DNA of 64,000 nucleotides, taken from positions 62,001-126,000 of the forward strand of contig NZ_JAHXPB010000004.1 of the NCBI RefSeq assembly GCF_023147505.1. The letters run 5' to 3'. Positions 25,603 through 33,788 of this stretch are shown in pieces. The DNA comes from Brevundimonas sp. EYE_349. GTDB lineage: Bacteria > Pseudomonadota > Alphaproteobacteria > Caulobacterales > Caulobacteraceae. The notes under the pieces are model-generated. The model saw only the letters and a list, made by a program, of their open reading frames with translations. It had not been told where the DNA came from and searched no databases. The position numbers and the translations under genes are program-made. How positions within the stretch are numbered: the first letter of the stretch is position 1; every line of letters starts with the position of its first letter.

Positions 25603-27210
25603 ATGTCTCGTGGCGTTGCTTCAAAATCCGGCCCGCAAGCGTGGGTCGCCTTCCGAATCGCGGCGATCCTGCTGATCGGTTCGATGGCGGGGATGATCGC
25701 GGTTCTGGCGGTCGTCAGCCAGGCCATCGACGCACACCAGGCCGTCAAGGAGCAGAAGCTGGTCGAGCGCCGCGTCGCCCGGGCCCTGCAGGCCATAGGC
25801 GAGGATCTGACCACGGCCTCGGTCTGGGACGACGCGGTCGATCATATGACGGGCGCCGGCGACGTCGCCTGGTGGGACCGGCATCTGGGCGGCTATTACG
25901 AGGCGCAGAGCAAACTGCCCGTCACCCTGGGCTATGACGACGCCGGGCGGCTGTTTCGCATCTCCAAGAACGGGGGACCGGCCGGGGCCGACGCCGCCGA
26001 CCCGTTCGCCCAGTCCGCGCGCCCCATCGTCGATGCGCTGAGAGCGGCGGCGGCGCGGCGCGACCGTTCGACCGTGGCGCTGGACGCCGTGACGCTGAAG
26101 CCGGCCATAGTGAAGGTGAACGGGACCGTCTATCTGATGGGCACCTCGACCATCGTGCGGCACACGCTGAAGGGGCAGGTCCCGGCGTCGGATCCGGCGG
26201 TGGCGTCGTTCAGGCGATTCGAGACCATCGTTCCGCAGATTCACGACCGCCTGGGCCTGATCGATCCCGCCTTCTCCATCGGCGATGCGCCGCCGCCGCA
26301 GGGGCGTGGGGCGGTCGATATCCGCGATCCCAACGGCGTGCTGCTGGGCCGGATCGTCTGGACGCCGGAACGGCCGGGTGCGGATATCTTGCGTCAGGCC
26401 GGGCCGCTGCTGCTGATGCTGCTGACGCTGCTGCTGGTGGGCGGCGGCGCCCTGCTGTGGCGGGTGGCGCACGACATCCGGCGCCTGCGCGCGTCGGAAG
26501 CCGCCCTGTCGGCGGCGCTGGACAAGGCGGAGGCCGCGAACCAGGCCAAGACGCGGTTCCTGTCCAACGTCAGCCATGAACTGCGCACCCCCCTGAACGG
26601 CGTCCTGGGCATGGCCGAGGTGATCGGCGCCGACGCCATCACGCCCCAGCAACGCGAACGGCTGGAAATCCTGAAGGCTTCGGGGCGTCAGCAACTGCGG
26701 CTGGTCGAGGAGTTGCTGGACGTGGTGCGGCTGCGCGACGGGGCGGTGATGCTGGAGCGACGGCCGTTCCGCCCCGACAACCTGCTGCAGCGGGTCGCGC
26801 ATGACTTCGAAGGCGCGGCGGCGACCAAGGGGTTGGCTCTGCACGTCGAGGCGGTCGAAGGGGAATGGCTGGGCGACCCGGTCCATATCGAGAAGATGCT
26901 GGCCGCCCTGGCCGACAATGCGGTGCGCTTCACCCGGTCGGGCCAGGTGACGCTGCGCGCCCGAGCCGACGATGATCTGGTGCTGGAGGTCGAGGACACC
27001 GGGCCGGGCATGACGCCCGACGATGTGACGCGCCTGTTCGAAGCCTTCACCCAGGGCGACGAGAGCAGCACCCGCACCGCCGAGGGTCTGGGTCTGGGCC
27101 TGACCGCCGCCCATGGGTTGGCGGTGCTGATGGGCGGCAGGATCGAGGTTGTGTCCACGCCGGGCGTGGGCAGCCTGTTCCGCGTCCCGCTTCCGCTGGC
27201 GCGGGCCTAG
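25603..27210 (+). CDS. Orphan sensor histidine kinase with CHASE4-like domain
   Basis: 535 residues: membrane helix about 17-39, periplasmic CHASE4-type domain about 40-262 (typical SVWDDAVDH near 73), second helix about 266-288, HisKA with phospho-acceptor His325 in SNVSHELRTPLNG, and HATPase with DNAVRFT, DTGPGMT and GLGLGLT. No response regulator or receiver domain adjoins it, so the partner is unknown. Ligand unknown. Confidence 0.9.
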   Translation: MSRGVASKSGPQAWVAFRIAAILLIGSMAGMIAVLAVVSQAIDAHQAVKEQKLVERRVARALQAIGEDLTTASVWDDAVDHMTGAGDVAWWDRHLGGYYEAQSKLPVTLGYDDAGRLFRISKNGGPAGADAADPFAQSARPIVDALRAAAARRDRSTVALDAVTLKPAIVKVNGTVYLMGTSTIVRHTLKGQVPASDPAVASFRRFETIVPQIHDRLGLIDPAFSIGDAPPPQGRGAVDIRDPNGVLLGRIVWTPERPGADILRQAGPLLLMLLTLLLVGGGALLWRVAHDIRRLRASEAALSAALDKAEAANQAKTRFLSNVSHELRTPLNGVLGMAEVIGADAITPQQRERLEILKASGRQQLRLVEELLDVVRLRDGAVMLERRPFRPDNLLQRVAHDFEGAAATKGLALHVEAVEGEWLGDPVHIEKMLAALADNAVRFTRSGQVTLRARADDDLVLEVEDTGPGMTPDDVTRLFEAFTQGDESSTRTAEGLGLGLTAAHGLAVLMGGRIEVVSTPGVGSLFRVPLPLARA

Positions 27211-27220
27211 CGCCGGGCGC

Positions 27221-27468
27221 TCAGGACGGCGGGTGGGCGCTGCGGAACAGCGCCCATTCCTCCATGACGCGATTGTCGGGCAGGTGGCACATGCCGGTCT
27301 GGCCGCCGTCGGCGCCAGTACGGATCTCCAGCCGACCGCCGATGTCGCCGCAGTATTTGGAGGCGGGATGACCATGCCGACCGGCTTCGCGCCGGTGTCG
27401 CCGACCGGCTGCGCACAGGCGGCCAGCGCAGCCAAGGGCAGCACGATGGAAACAGCGCGTTTGATCAT
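27221..27468 (-). pseudogene. DUF333-type lipoprotein gene with apparent frameshift
   Basis: From ATG 27468 the frame encodes a lipoprotein signal (MIKRAVSIVLPLAALAACAQP). After about 27365 the family sequence resumes only in another frame: ASKYCGDIGGRLEIRTGADG, then GQTGMCHLPDNRVMEEWALF, ending at TGA 27221-27223. The two cysteines and the EEWALFR ending are the DUF333 pattern. One base seems to be missing around 27362-27375. Either a decayed gene or a sequencing error; function of the family is unknown. Confidence 0.72.
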
Positions 27469-27539
27469 GGCGTTTATCCCGCGTTGATGGGGGACTGCCG
27501 CTGATGGCAACGGAACGTCTGCGCCGTGCATGGGCGCGT

Positions 27540-28511
27540 TCAGGCCGTCAGCAGGCGCGGCAGTTTGAAGGTCACGGTCTCGCGCGCGCCGGCGTCCTCG
27601 GTCACCGTGGCGTCGAAACGGGCGCGGATGGCGTCGACCAGGGCCTCGATCAGCGGCTCGGGCGCGGATGCGCCTGCGGTGACGCCGACCGTATCCACCC
27701 CGTCGAACCAGGCCCAGTCCACCTGAGAGGCGTCATCCACCAGATAGGCGGCGCGAGCGCCCGCGCGCATCGCCACTTCGACCAGGCGCGCCGAGTTGGA
27801 CGAGTTCTTGGACCCCACCACCAGCACCAGTTCGCAGCCCTCGCCCAGCGCCTTGACCGCGTCCTGGCGGTTGGTGGTCGCGTAGCAGATGTCTTCCTTG
27901 TGCGGATCGGGCAGTTCGGGGAAGCGGCGCTTCAGCACCTTCAATATGCCGGCGGTGTCGTCCACCGACAGGGTGGTCTGGGTCGCATAGGCCAGGGGGG
28001 CGTCGCCCGGCCGCTGGAACCGTTCGGCGTCTTCCTCGGTCTCGACCAGGCTGATGGCGCCGGGCGGCAGCTGGCCCATGGTGCCGATCACCTCCGGGTG
28101 GCCCGCGTGACCGATCAGAATGATGTGCTTGCCGGCGGCGTGGTGGCGCTCGGCCTCGACATGGACCTTGGACACCAGGGGGCAGGTGGCGTCCAGGAAC
28201 AGCAGGTCGCGGGCGCGGGCGTTGGCGGGCACCGACTTGGGCACGCCGTGGGCGGAGAAGACGACCGGGCGGTCGTCCGGGCATTCGTCCAACTCCTTGA
28301 CGAAGACGGCGCCCATGGCCTTCAGCCGCTCGACCACATGGCGGTTGTGAACGATCTCGTGCCGCACATAGACGGGGGCGCCGTATTTTTCGATGGCCCG
28401 CTCCACGATCTGGATCGCCCGGTCCACCCCGGCGCAGAAGCCGCGCGGCGTCGCCAGGCGCACGGTGATCGGACGAGGCGAGGGCGCGGGCGGCGGGACG
28501 TGGGCGTTCAT
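27540..28511 (-). CDS. ispH: 4-hydroxy-3-methylbut-2-enyl diphosphate reductase
   Basis: Last enzyme of the MEP pathway, an Fe-S protein giving IPP and DMAPP. 323 residues with cluster cysteines in [17 protein letters not shown] and GVTAGAS region context, plus [20 protein letters not shown] and [11 protein letters not shown]. It supplies the C5 units used by fni and crtE at the start of the window. Transcribed alone, divergent from the ATP synthase operon. Confidence 0.96.
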   Translation of the reverse strand: MNAHVPPPAPSPRPITVRLATPRGFCAGVDRAIQIVERAIEKYGAPVYVRHEIVHNRHVVERLKAMGAVFVKELDECPDDRPVVFSAHGVPKSVPANARARDLLFLDATCPLVSKVHVEAERHHAAGKHIILIGHAGHPEVIGTMGQLPPGAISLVETEEDAERFQRPGDAPLAYATQTTLSVDDTAGILKVLKRRFPELPDPHKEDICYATTNRQDAVKALGEGCELVLVVGSKNSSNSARLVEVAMRAGARAAYLVDDASQVDWAWFDGVDTVGVTAGASAPEPLIEALVDAIRARFDATVTEDAGARETVTFKLPRLLTA

Positions 28512-28760
28512 GGCGCCAACCTAGTCGTTTCCGCACCGCATCGCCATGTCGGCCGGCGCAAACGCGGCGGGATTCTGTCGTCCGCAATCGCGGCGCATCG
28601 TCACGGCTTGTGCGTGCGTTCTGAAAGCGGAGCATTTCCAGCAACTTAGGTCGATATCACGACGCCTTGACCTGATGGCCGCTCACGATTAGTTTCCGCG
28701 CCGAATTCAGACCCGTTCGGACCCATCGTCCGGACGTCGAGCAAACAGGTCCTGTCCCTT
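28512..28760. promoter_or_regulatory. Divergent spacer between ispH and the F0 ATP synthase operon
   Basis: 249 bases without a coding frame, bounded by the starts of ispH (minus) and atpI (plus), so it must hold both promoters. I see no riboswitch, long inverted repeat or clear operator in it. Confidence 0.45.
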
Positions 28761-29120
28761 ATGTCGGAATCGCGCGAAGAGGCGATCAAACGCCTCCAAG
28801 AGAGCGCATCCGCATTGGAGGCGCGGACCACGGTGGAGAAATCCGCCGAGCTGACCGGCCAGCAGGTGTCGGGTCAGGCCTATAAGATCATCGCCGAACT
28901 GCTCGGCGGCGTCTTCGTGGGTCTGGCGTTCGGTTTCATCGCGGACTGGGTCTTCGGGACCCGCCCGTGGGGTTTGATCGGCGGGGTCCTTCTGGGCTTC
29001 GCCTTGTCGATTTACATGGCGCGTCGCACAGCCAACCGGCTGATGGCGCAGGCCAAGGCGTTGGGAACGTCGGCTCCGGCCGAACCCTATGTCGAGGCCG
29101 ACGAAGACGGGGAACGATAG
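28761..29120 (+). CDS. atpI: ATP synthase protein I
   Basis: Small membrane protein that helps assemble the c-ring or import Mg2+ in F-type ATP synthase operons. 119 residues with a polar N-terminus, two membrane helices (about 48-70 and 74-92: LLGGVFVGLAFGFIADWVFG, then GLIGGVLLGFALSIYMA) and a short acidic tail. First gene of atpI-B-E-F'-F. Confidence 0.9.
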   Translation: MSESREEAIKRLQESASALEARTTVEKSAELTGQQVSGQAYKIIAELLGGVFVGLAFGFIADWVFGTRPWGLIGGVLLGFALSIYMARRTANRLMAQAKALGTSAPAEPYVEADEDGER

Positions 29121-29126
29121 GGCTTC

Positions 29127-29912
29127 ATGGCCGATCCGATTCATCAGTTTCAGATTCAGAAGGTCGTCGACCTTGGCGACGTGACCCTGCCCGTGGTGGG
29201 GACCGTCGATCTGGCGATCACCAATTCCCACATCGCAATGACCGTCGCCTTCCTGCTGATCGTGGGCTTCCTGACCGCCGTGACGTCGAACGCCAAGATC
29301 GTGCCGGGCCGCCTGCAGGCGGCGGGCGAGGGCGTGTTCGGCCTGATCGACAATCTGGCCGATTCGATCATCGGTCATGACGGCCGCAAGTATTTCCCGT
29401 TCGTCTTCACCCTGTTCATCCTGATCCTCGGCATGAACATTCTGGGTCTGTTCCTGACCTTCACGGCGACGTCGCAGCTGGCCATCACCGCCACCTTCGC
29501 CCTGATCACCTTCGGCCTGGTGCTGGTGGTCGGCTTCGCCAAGAACGGCCTGGGCTTCTTCAAGCTGTTCTGGCCCATGGGCGCGCCGCTGCTGCTGCGC
29601 CCGGTCGTGGGCCTGATCGAGTTCGTCTCCTTCCTGCTTCGTCCGGTGACCCTGGCGCTGCGTCTGTTCGGCAACATGCTGGGCGGCCACGTCGCGCTGA
29701 AAATCTTCGCCGGCTTCGTCGTGTCTCTGGGCCTGTTGGGTCTGGGCGGCGGCATCGGTCTGCTGGCCTTCCCGGTCGCGGCTCTGTCGCTGGGCATGGT
29801 CGTCGCCCTGACCGCGCTGGAGTTCCTGGTGGCCTTCCTCCAGGCCTTCGTCTTCGCCGTTCTGGCCTGCATCTATCTTAATGATGTGGTCAACCTGGAC
29901 CACGCCCACTAA
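29127..29912 (+). CDS. atpB: ATP synthase F0 subunit a
   Basis: Proton-channel stator subunit of F0 in the inner membrane. 261 residues with five to six membrane helices. The essential Arg is in LALRLFGNMLGGHV, and the C-terminal helix ends FVFAVLACIYLNDVV. ATG 29127 is 6 bases after the atpI stop. Confidence 0.96.
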   Translation: MADPIHQFQIQKVVDLGDVTLPVVGTVDLAITNSHIAMTVAFLLIVGFLTAVTSNAKIVPGRLQAAGEGVFGLIDNLADSIIGHDGRKYFPFVFTLFILILGMNILGLFLTFTATSQLAITATFALITFGLVLVVGFAKNGLGFFKLFWPMGAPLLLRPVVGLIEFVSFLLRPVTLALRLFGNMLGGHVALKIFAGFVVSLGLLGLGGGIGLLAFPVAALSLGMVVALTALEFLVAFLQAFVFAVLACIYLNDVVNLDHAH

Positions 29913-29970
29913 AGGGCCGGACCAGTCTCTTCACCCCAACCACCAACGACTTTAATCTAGGAATACAATC

Positions 29971-30195
29971 ATGGACGCTGAAGCCGCCAAGTACATCGGC
30001 GCTGGTCTCGCCACCCTGGGCATGATCGGTTCGGCCCTGGGCGTGGGCAACATCTTCGGCCAATTCCTGGCCGGCGCCCTGCGCAACCCCTCGGCCGCCG
30101 CCGGCCAAGTCGGCAACCTGTTCGTCGGCGCCGCCCTGGCCGAAGCCCTGGGCATCCTGGCCTTCGTGCTCGGCATCCTGATGATCTTCGGCTGA
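29971..30195 (+). CDS. atpE: ATP synthase F0 subunit c
   Basis: Proteolipid forming the rotating c-ring. 74 residues, two membrane helices around the polar loop RNPSAAGQ-like ([18 protein letters not shown]), with the proton-carrying Glu in [20 protein letters not shown] 29971 preceded by AGGA. Confidence 0.96.
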   Translation: MDAEAAKYIGAGLATLGMIGSALGVGNIFGQFLAGALRNPSAAAGQVGNLFVGAALAEALGILAFVLGILMIFG

Positions 30196-30263
30196 TATCA
30201 GCCGATCACGGCGCGCGGGGTTCGCCCGCGCGCCGCTTCATCTGATTCTGCAGCAGACGGTTC

Positions 30264-30836
30264 ATGGCCAGCACCCACACCATCGACGCGGTCCCGCCTT
30301 CGGTCGAAGCGGACCTGCACGCCGAGACGGCGACCCCCGCCGAGCACGGCTCGGGCGGCCTGCCGCAATTCCAGTTCGAACACTGGGCGGGCCAGATCGG
30401 CTATTTGCTGATCCTGTTCGTCATCCTGTACGTCCTGGTCTCCAAGGTCTTCGCTCCGCGCCTTCGCAAGGTGATGGATGAGCGGGCCGACACCATTTCC
30501 AACGCCGTCGCCACGGCCCGTCAGGTTCAGGCCGAGGCCGCCGGCCAGGCCGCCGAAGCCCAGGCTGAGGTCGCCAAGGCCCGGGCCGACGCCCGCGCCA
30601 TGGCCGCCGCCGCCAAGGCCCGCGTCGCCGAAGAGGCCAACGCCCGTCAGGCTTCGGAAGAGGCGGTCGTCAACGCCCGCATCGCCGAGGCCGAGGCCGC
30701 CATCGGCAAGACGCGCGACGCCGCCATGAGCAATGTCTCCACCATCGCCGCCGACACGACCGCCGCCATGGTCGAGCGTCTGACCGGCAAGGGCGCGACC
30801 GCCGCCGAACTGGCCGCCGTCAAGGGAGCCGCCTGA
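30264..30836 (+). CDS. atpF': ATP synthase F0 subunit b'
   Basis: Peripheral-stalk subunit. 190 residues: polar N-terminus, one membrane helix (about 49-66, IGYLLILFVILYVLVSKVF), then a long Ala/Glu-rich alpha-helical stalk. The longer N-terminal extension (about 35 residues) distinguishes b' from b in alphaproteobacteria. Its TGA overlaps the ATG of atpF. Confidence 0.9.
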   Translation: MASTHTIDAVPPSVEADLHAETATPAEHGSGGLPQFQFEHWAGQIGYLLILFVILYVLVSKVFAPRLRKVMDERADTISNAVATARQVQAEAAGQAAEAQAEVAKARADARAMAAAAKARVAEEANARQASEEAVVNARIAEAEAAIGKTRDAAMSNVSTIAADTTAAMVERLTGKGATAAELAAVKGAA

Positions 30837-31351
30837 TGAACCTGATCTTTGAGCACGGCATCTGGAGCTTCGCCAATGCGGAGATCTGGGTCGGGATCGG
30901 CCTGATCCTGTTCTTCGCCATCCTGGTCGCCGCCGGCGTGCCCAAGATCGCCGCCAAGGCGCTGGACGCCAAGGCCGTCAAGATTCAGGCCGACCTTGAC
31001 GAGGCCGCCCGCCTGCGCGCCGAAGCCGAGGCCCTGCTGGCCCAGATCCGTAAGGAGAAGGCCGAGGCCGAGGCCCAGGCCGCCGAGATGATGGCCCAGG
31101 CCGAAGCCGACGCCCGTCGCCTGGAGGCCGAGACCAAGGTCAAGCTGGAAGAGACCCTGGCTCGCCGCCAGACCATGGCCGAGAACCGCATCGCCCAGGC
31201 CGAGGCCCAGGCCTCCGCAGAGGTCAAGGCGGCCGCCGCCGACCTGGCCGCCCGGTCCGCCGAGCAGATCCTGGCCGCGCGCCTGGCCTCGGGCGCCAAG
31301 GACCCGCTGCTGGACGGCGCCATCGCGCAGATCGGCGACCGCCTCAACTGA
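30836..31351 (+). CDS. atpF: ATP synthase F0 subunit b
   Basis: Second peripheral-stalk subunit that dimerises with b'. 171 residues: membrane helix near 18-36 (WVGIGLILFFAILVAAGVP) followed by a continuous Ala/Glu/Lys-rich coiled coil. Translationally coupled to b' (TGATG). Last gene of the operon, followed by a strong terminator. Confidence 0.93.
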   Translation: MNLIFEHGIWSFANAEIWVGIGLILFFAILVAAGVPKIAAKALDAKAVKIQADLDEAARLRAEAEALLAQIRKEKAEAEAQAAEMMAQAEADARRLEAETKVKLEETLARRQTMAENRIAQAEAQASAEVKAAAADLAARSAEQILAARLASGAKDPLLDGAIAQIGDRLN

Positions 31352-31373
31352 GGCCGGTTGGTCCAAAGACATC

Positions 31374-31406
31374 AAGGCCCCCGACGACGACGTCGGGGGC
31401 CTTTTT
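31374..31406 (+). terminator. Rho-independent terminator of the F0 operon
   Basis: 12-bp perfect stem (AAGGCCCCCGAC at 31374-31385 pairs with GTCGGGGGCCTT at 31392-31403), 6-base loop, ending in a T-run (31402-31406). It lies 22 bases after the atpF stop. Confidence 0.93.
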
Positions 31407-31427
31407 GCTGGTCGGTTCAGATGCGGC

Positions 31428-31898
31428 TTAGTGGGCGGGGGCGCCGCCCATGACGGTCGCGCCCATCCGCTTGTCGCGGCTGACTAGCCGGGCATAGACA
31501 TTGCCCAGCACGATGCCGAACACCGCATGGGTGATCAGCAGCCAGGCGAAGGTGCCGAAGCCGGCGCCGGCGGTGAAGGTGCGATAGTTTCCGAACATCA
31601 CGATGGCGGCCATCATGATGATCCAGGCGCCGACCGCGAAGACGATGCCTTTGGTTTCGGGCGTGTCGGTCGGTAGGCGGGGACACAGGATCGCGAATAG
31701 CGGACCCAGGATGAAGACCCCGCTGATCAGGTGGATCACCCAGCCCACCGCCAGATTGCCGGGCATGCCGATCATCGAGGCGATCACGCCCTGAAACGGA
31801 TCGAACCAGTTCAGGAACATATTGGGGATTTCGAGCAACGAGGCGGCCGCGGTCGCCGCAACCCCGGCGATCAGACCCTTTTGTACGCGTGACATCAT
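31428..31898 (-). CDS. Small integral membrane protein
   Basis: About 156 residues with four membrane segments (VQKGLIAGVAATAAASLL; NLAVGWVIHLISGVFILGP; GIVFAVGAWIIMMAAIVMF; FGTFAWLLITHAVFGIVLGN). The layout and the N-terminal KGLIAGVAAT resemble the DUF6789-type small membrane proteins. ATG 31898 or 31895; GGAGG lies about 10 bases upstream. Function unknown. It converges on the F0 operon terminator. Confidence 0.78.
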   Translation of the reverse strand: MMSRVQKGLIAGVAATAAASLLEIPNMFLNWFDPFQGVIASMIGMPGNLAVGWVIHLISGVFILGPLFAILCPRLPTDTPETKGIVFAVGAWIIMMAAIVMFGNYRTFTAGAGFGTFAWLLITHAVFGIVLGNVYARLVSRDKRMGATVMGGAPAH

Positions 31899-32030
31899 GA
31901 CCTTAGCGCCTCCCAACGCCTTGAGTGGTTCTCTGATAACGCTGGGTCAGGATATGCCTGTCCGAGGGCGGCAGGGTTCACGATGCCGTGGTTAGCGGTT
32001 GCAGCAACGCAACCGCGAGATAGACGTCAA

Positions 32031-32435
32031 CTAGCGGACCAACTTGCGGAAATAGCGACGCAGCTGTTTGCGGCCGCGCGACAGGCGACGACCGGACCGT
32101 TTGACGACCGCCTTCTCGGCCCGCAGCGCCTGTTGCCAGAAGACGGGCGCGAACTCGGGCTTCTTTCGCATCAAACGGCGGAAGGGATAGACCCATTTGG
32201 GCCGGGCGTATTGGGCGCGGATGAACTGTCGCTTGGCCCAGAACGAGCTTTTCAGGATCAGCACCAGACCGACCGCGATGACCGGCACGCCCCCGGGGCC
32301 AGGCAGGGGGGCGATCAATATGCCCAGCAGCACGATCAGAAGCCCGCCGATCATCAGCGCCCAGCGTCGCACCGCCCGCAGCGTGCGGCTGCGGGGCTTG
32401 GCGAACGGGGGGAGGGCGACAGGCAGGGAGGTCAC
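32031..32435 (-). CDS. PGPGW-type membrane protein
   Basis: About 134 residues; two hydrophobic stretches (about 27-60: ALMIGGLLIVLLGILIAPLP and GVPVIAVGLVLILKSS) flank PGPGG, resembling the putative PGPGW membrane family, followed by a strongly basic C-terminal half (Arg/Lys-rich) likely cytoplasmic. Start uncertain: GTG 32435 or 32441 is favoured because the upstream open stretch to 32543 looks non-coding. Function unknown. Confidence 0.65.
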   Translation of the reverse strand: MTSLPVALPPFAKPRSRTLRAVRRWALMIGGLLIVLLGILIAPLPGPGGVPVIAVGLVLILKSSFWAKRQFIRAQYARPKWVYPFRRLMRKKPEFAPVFWQQALRAEKAVVKRSGRRLSRGRKQLRRYFRKLVR

Positions 32436-32627
32436 GAACACGCCAGATGGGAAGCCATAGTCGGTGTGACAACGGCCGCCCCGATCGCGCGATCCCTCGT
32501 CGGGAAAGGAAAGGGCGACCGTGACGACCGCGCCACACGCCATTCAGGCGCGGCTTCGATGGCGGATCGGTGTCATGCGGATTAAGCTTTGCTCATGATC
32601 GGGCGGTGATCCGGGGCGCGGCGCGGC

Positions 32628-33563
32628 TCAGCCGTAACGCACGCCGGTCAGGGCTTCGGATTCCGACCACAGACGCTGCGCCACGGCCTCTTTCCTGGCC
32701 TGCGACGCGATATGGGCGGCGCCGGGCGGTCCCGCCAACTCCTGGAACCCTTGCGGGCCGTAATAGCCGCCGGGCCGGGCCTGGGGCAGGGTGGCGGCCA
32801 TCAGGCTGGGCAAAGCGCCGGCGGCGCTGGATTGGCCGAACAGACGGATGAACAGGCGGGACGCCCAGGCGGCCGGATCGCCGCCGTCGCCCTGGCCATT
32901 GGCCACCAGATCGGTGCGCGCCACGCCAGGGTGGGCGGCCACGCTGGTCAGGCCCCAGTCGTGGGCGTCGCTGCGCCGCTGCAGCTCCAGGGCGAACATC
33001 AGCATGGCCAGCTTGGACTGCTGATAGACCGCAAAGGGGCGATAGCCGGAGGTGAAGTTCAGGTCGTCCAGATGGATGCGCCCGCCGCGATGGGCGATGC
33101 TGGACAACTGCACCACCCGCGCGCCAGCCGGCCTGGACGCGCCGGCGCTCAGCAGGGGCAGCAGCCGGCCGGTCAGGGCGAAATGCGCCAGATAGTTCAC
33201 GCCGAACTGGGTCTCGAACCCGTCCACGGTCGTGTTGCGGTGGGGCAGGGCCATGACGCCCGCGTTGTCGATCAGGATGTCGATAGGCCGGGCGGCGACC
33301 AGGCGCCGGTCGGCAAAGGCCGCGACGGAGGCCAGGTCGCTCAGGTCGAGCGGATCGAACCGCACGTCGGCGCCAGGATGCCGGGCGCGGATCAGCCGTT
33401 CGGCCTCGACGCCCTTGGCCGGATTGCGGGCCGCCAGAATGACCTCCGCGCCCTTGCCCGCCAACACAAGAGCGGTCTCCAGCCCCAGCCCGCCGGTCGC
33501 GCCGGTGATGACGGCCAGCCTGCCGGTCTGATCGGGGATGTCGTGGGTGGTCCATTGGGTCAT
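32628..33563 (-). CDS. Short-chain dehydrogenase, retinol-dehydrogenase-like
   Basis: SDR of 311 residues with TGATGGLG (cofactor), DNAGVMALP, LSSIAH (Ser) and YQQSKLAM (catalytic Tyr/Lys), the extended layout seen in plant/bacterial retinol- or protochlorophyllide-reductase-like SDRs. ATG 33563 follows AGGA. It reads away from gcvPB and is monocistronic. Substrate unknown. Confidence 0.87.
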   Translation of the reverse strand: MTQWTTHDIPDQTGRLAVITGATGGLGLETALVLAGKGAEVILAARNPAKGVEAERLIRARHPGADVRFDPLDLSDLASVAAFADRRLVAARPIDILIDNAGVMALPHRNTTVDGFETQFGVNYLAHFALTGRLLPLLSAGASRPAGARVVQLSSIAHRGGRIHLDDLNFTSGYRPFAVYQQSKLAMLMFALELQRRSDAHDWGLTSVAAHPGVARTDLVANGQGDGGDPAAWASRLFIRLFGQSSAAGALPSLMAATLPQARPGGYYGPQGFQELAGPPGAAHIASQARKEAVAQRLWSESEALTGVRYG

Positions 33564-33669
33564 GACGCCATCCTGCAGCGGAATGGATGGATCGTGAAGG
33601 GTTTTGGACCAGCGCATCGGCTGCGCTTGGCGGCGTCGCGGGCGCGGTGGGCGAGGCTGCACCCATCCG

Positions 33670-33779
33670 CCGTCATCCTCGCCCTTGTGGCGAGGATTCA
33701 TACGCCGGGTATGTCCGCAGCGGTCGCGGCTGTCGAACACCGGGCGTATGGATCCCAGGGACAAGCCCTGGGATGACGG
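33670..33779. repeat. Palindromic intergenic element downstream of gcvPB
   Basis: About 110 bp. Ends CCGTCATCC (from 33670) and GGATGACGG (to 33779) belong to imperfect inverted arms of about 35 bp that meet GATTCATACG / CGTATGGATC. The right part also folds as CCCAGGG-ACAAG-CCCTGGG. A short relative with the same CCGTC.TCCCAGG wording is at 39875-39907. It may serve as a 3' end signal for the gcv operon. Confidence 0.6.
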
Positions 33780-33788
33780 GATGAGTGT

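Noticed and set aside
27468..27531. Longer N-terminal start for the DUF333 lipoprotein
   Set aside because: The upstream codons (MHGADVPLPSAAV...) precede a perfectly placed lipoprotein signal at ATG 27468, so they would bury the signal peptide.
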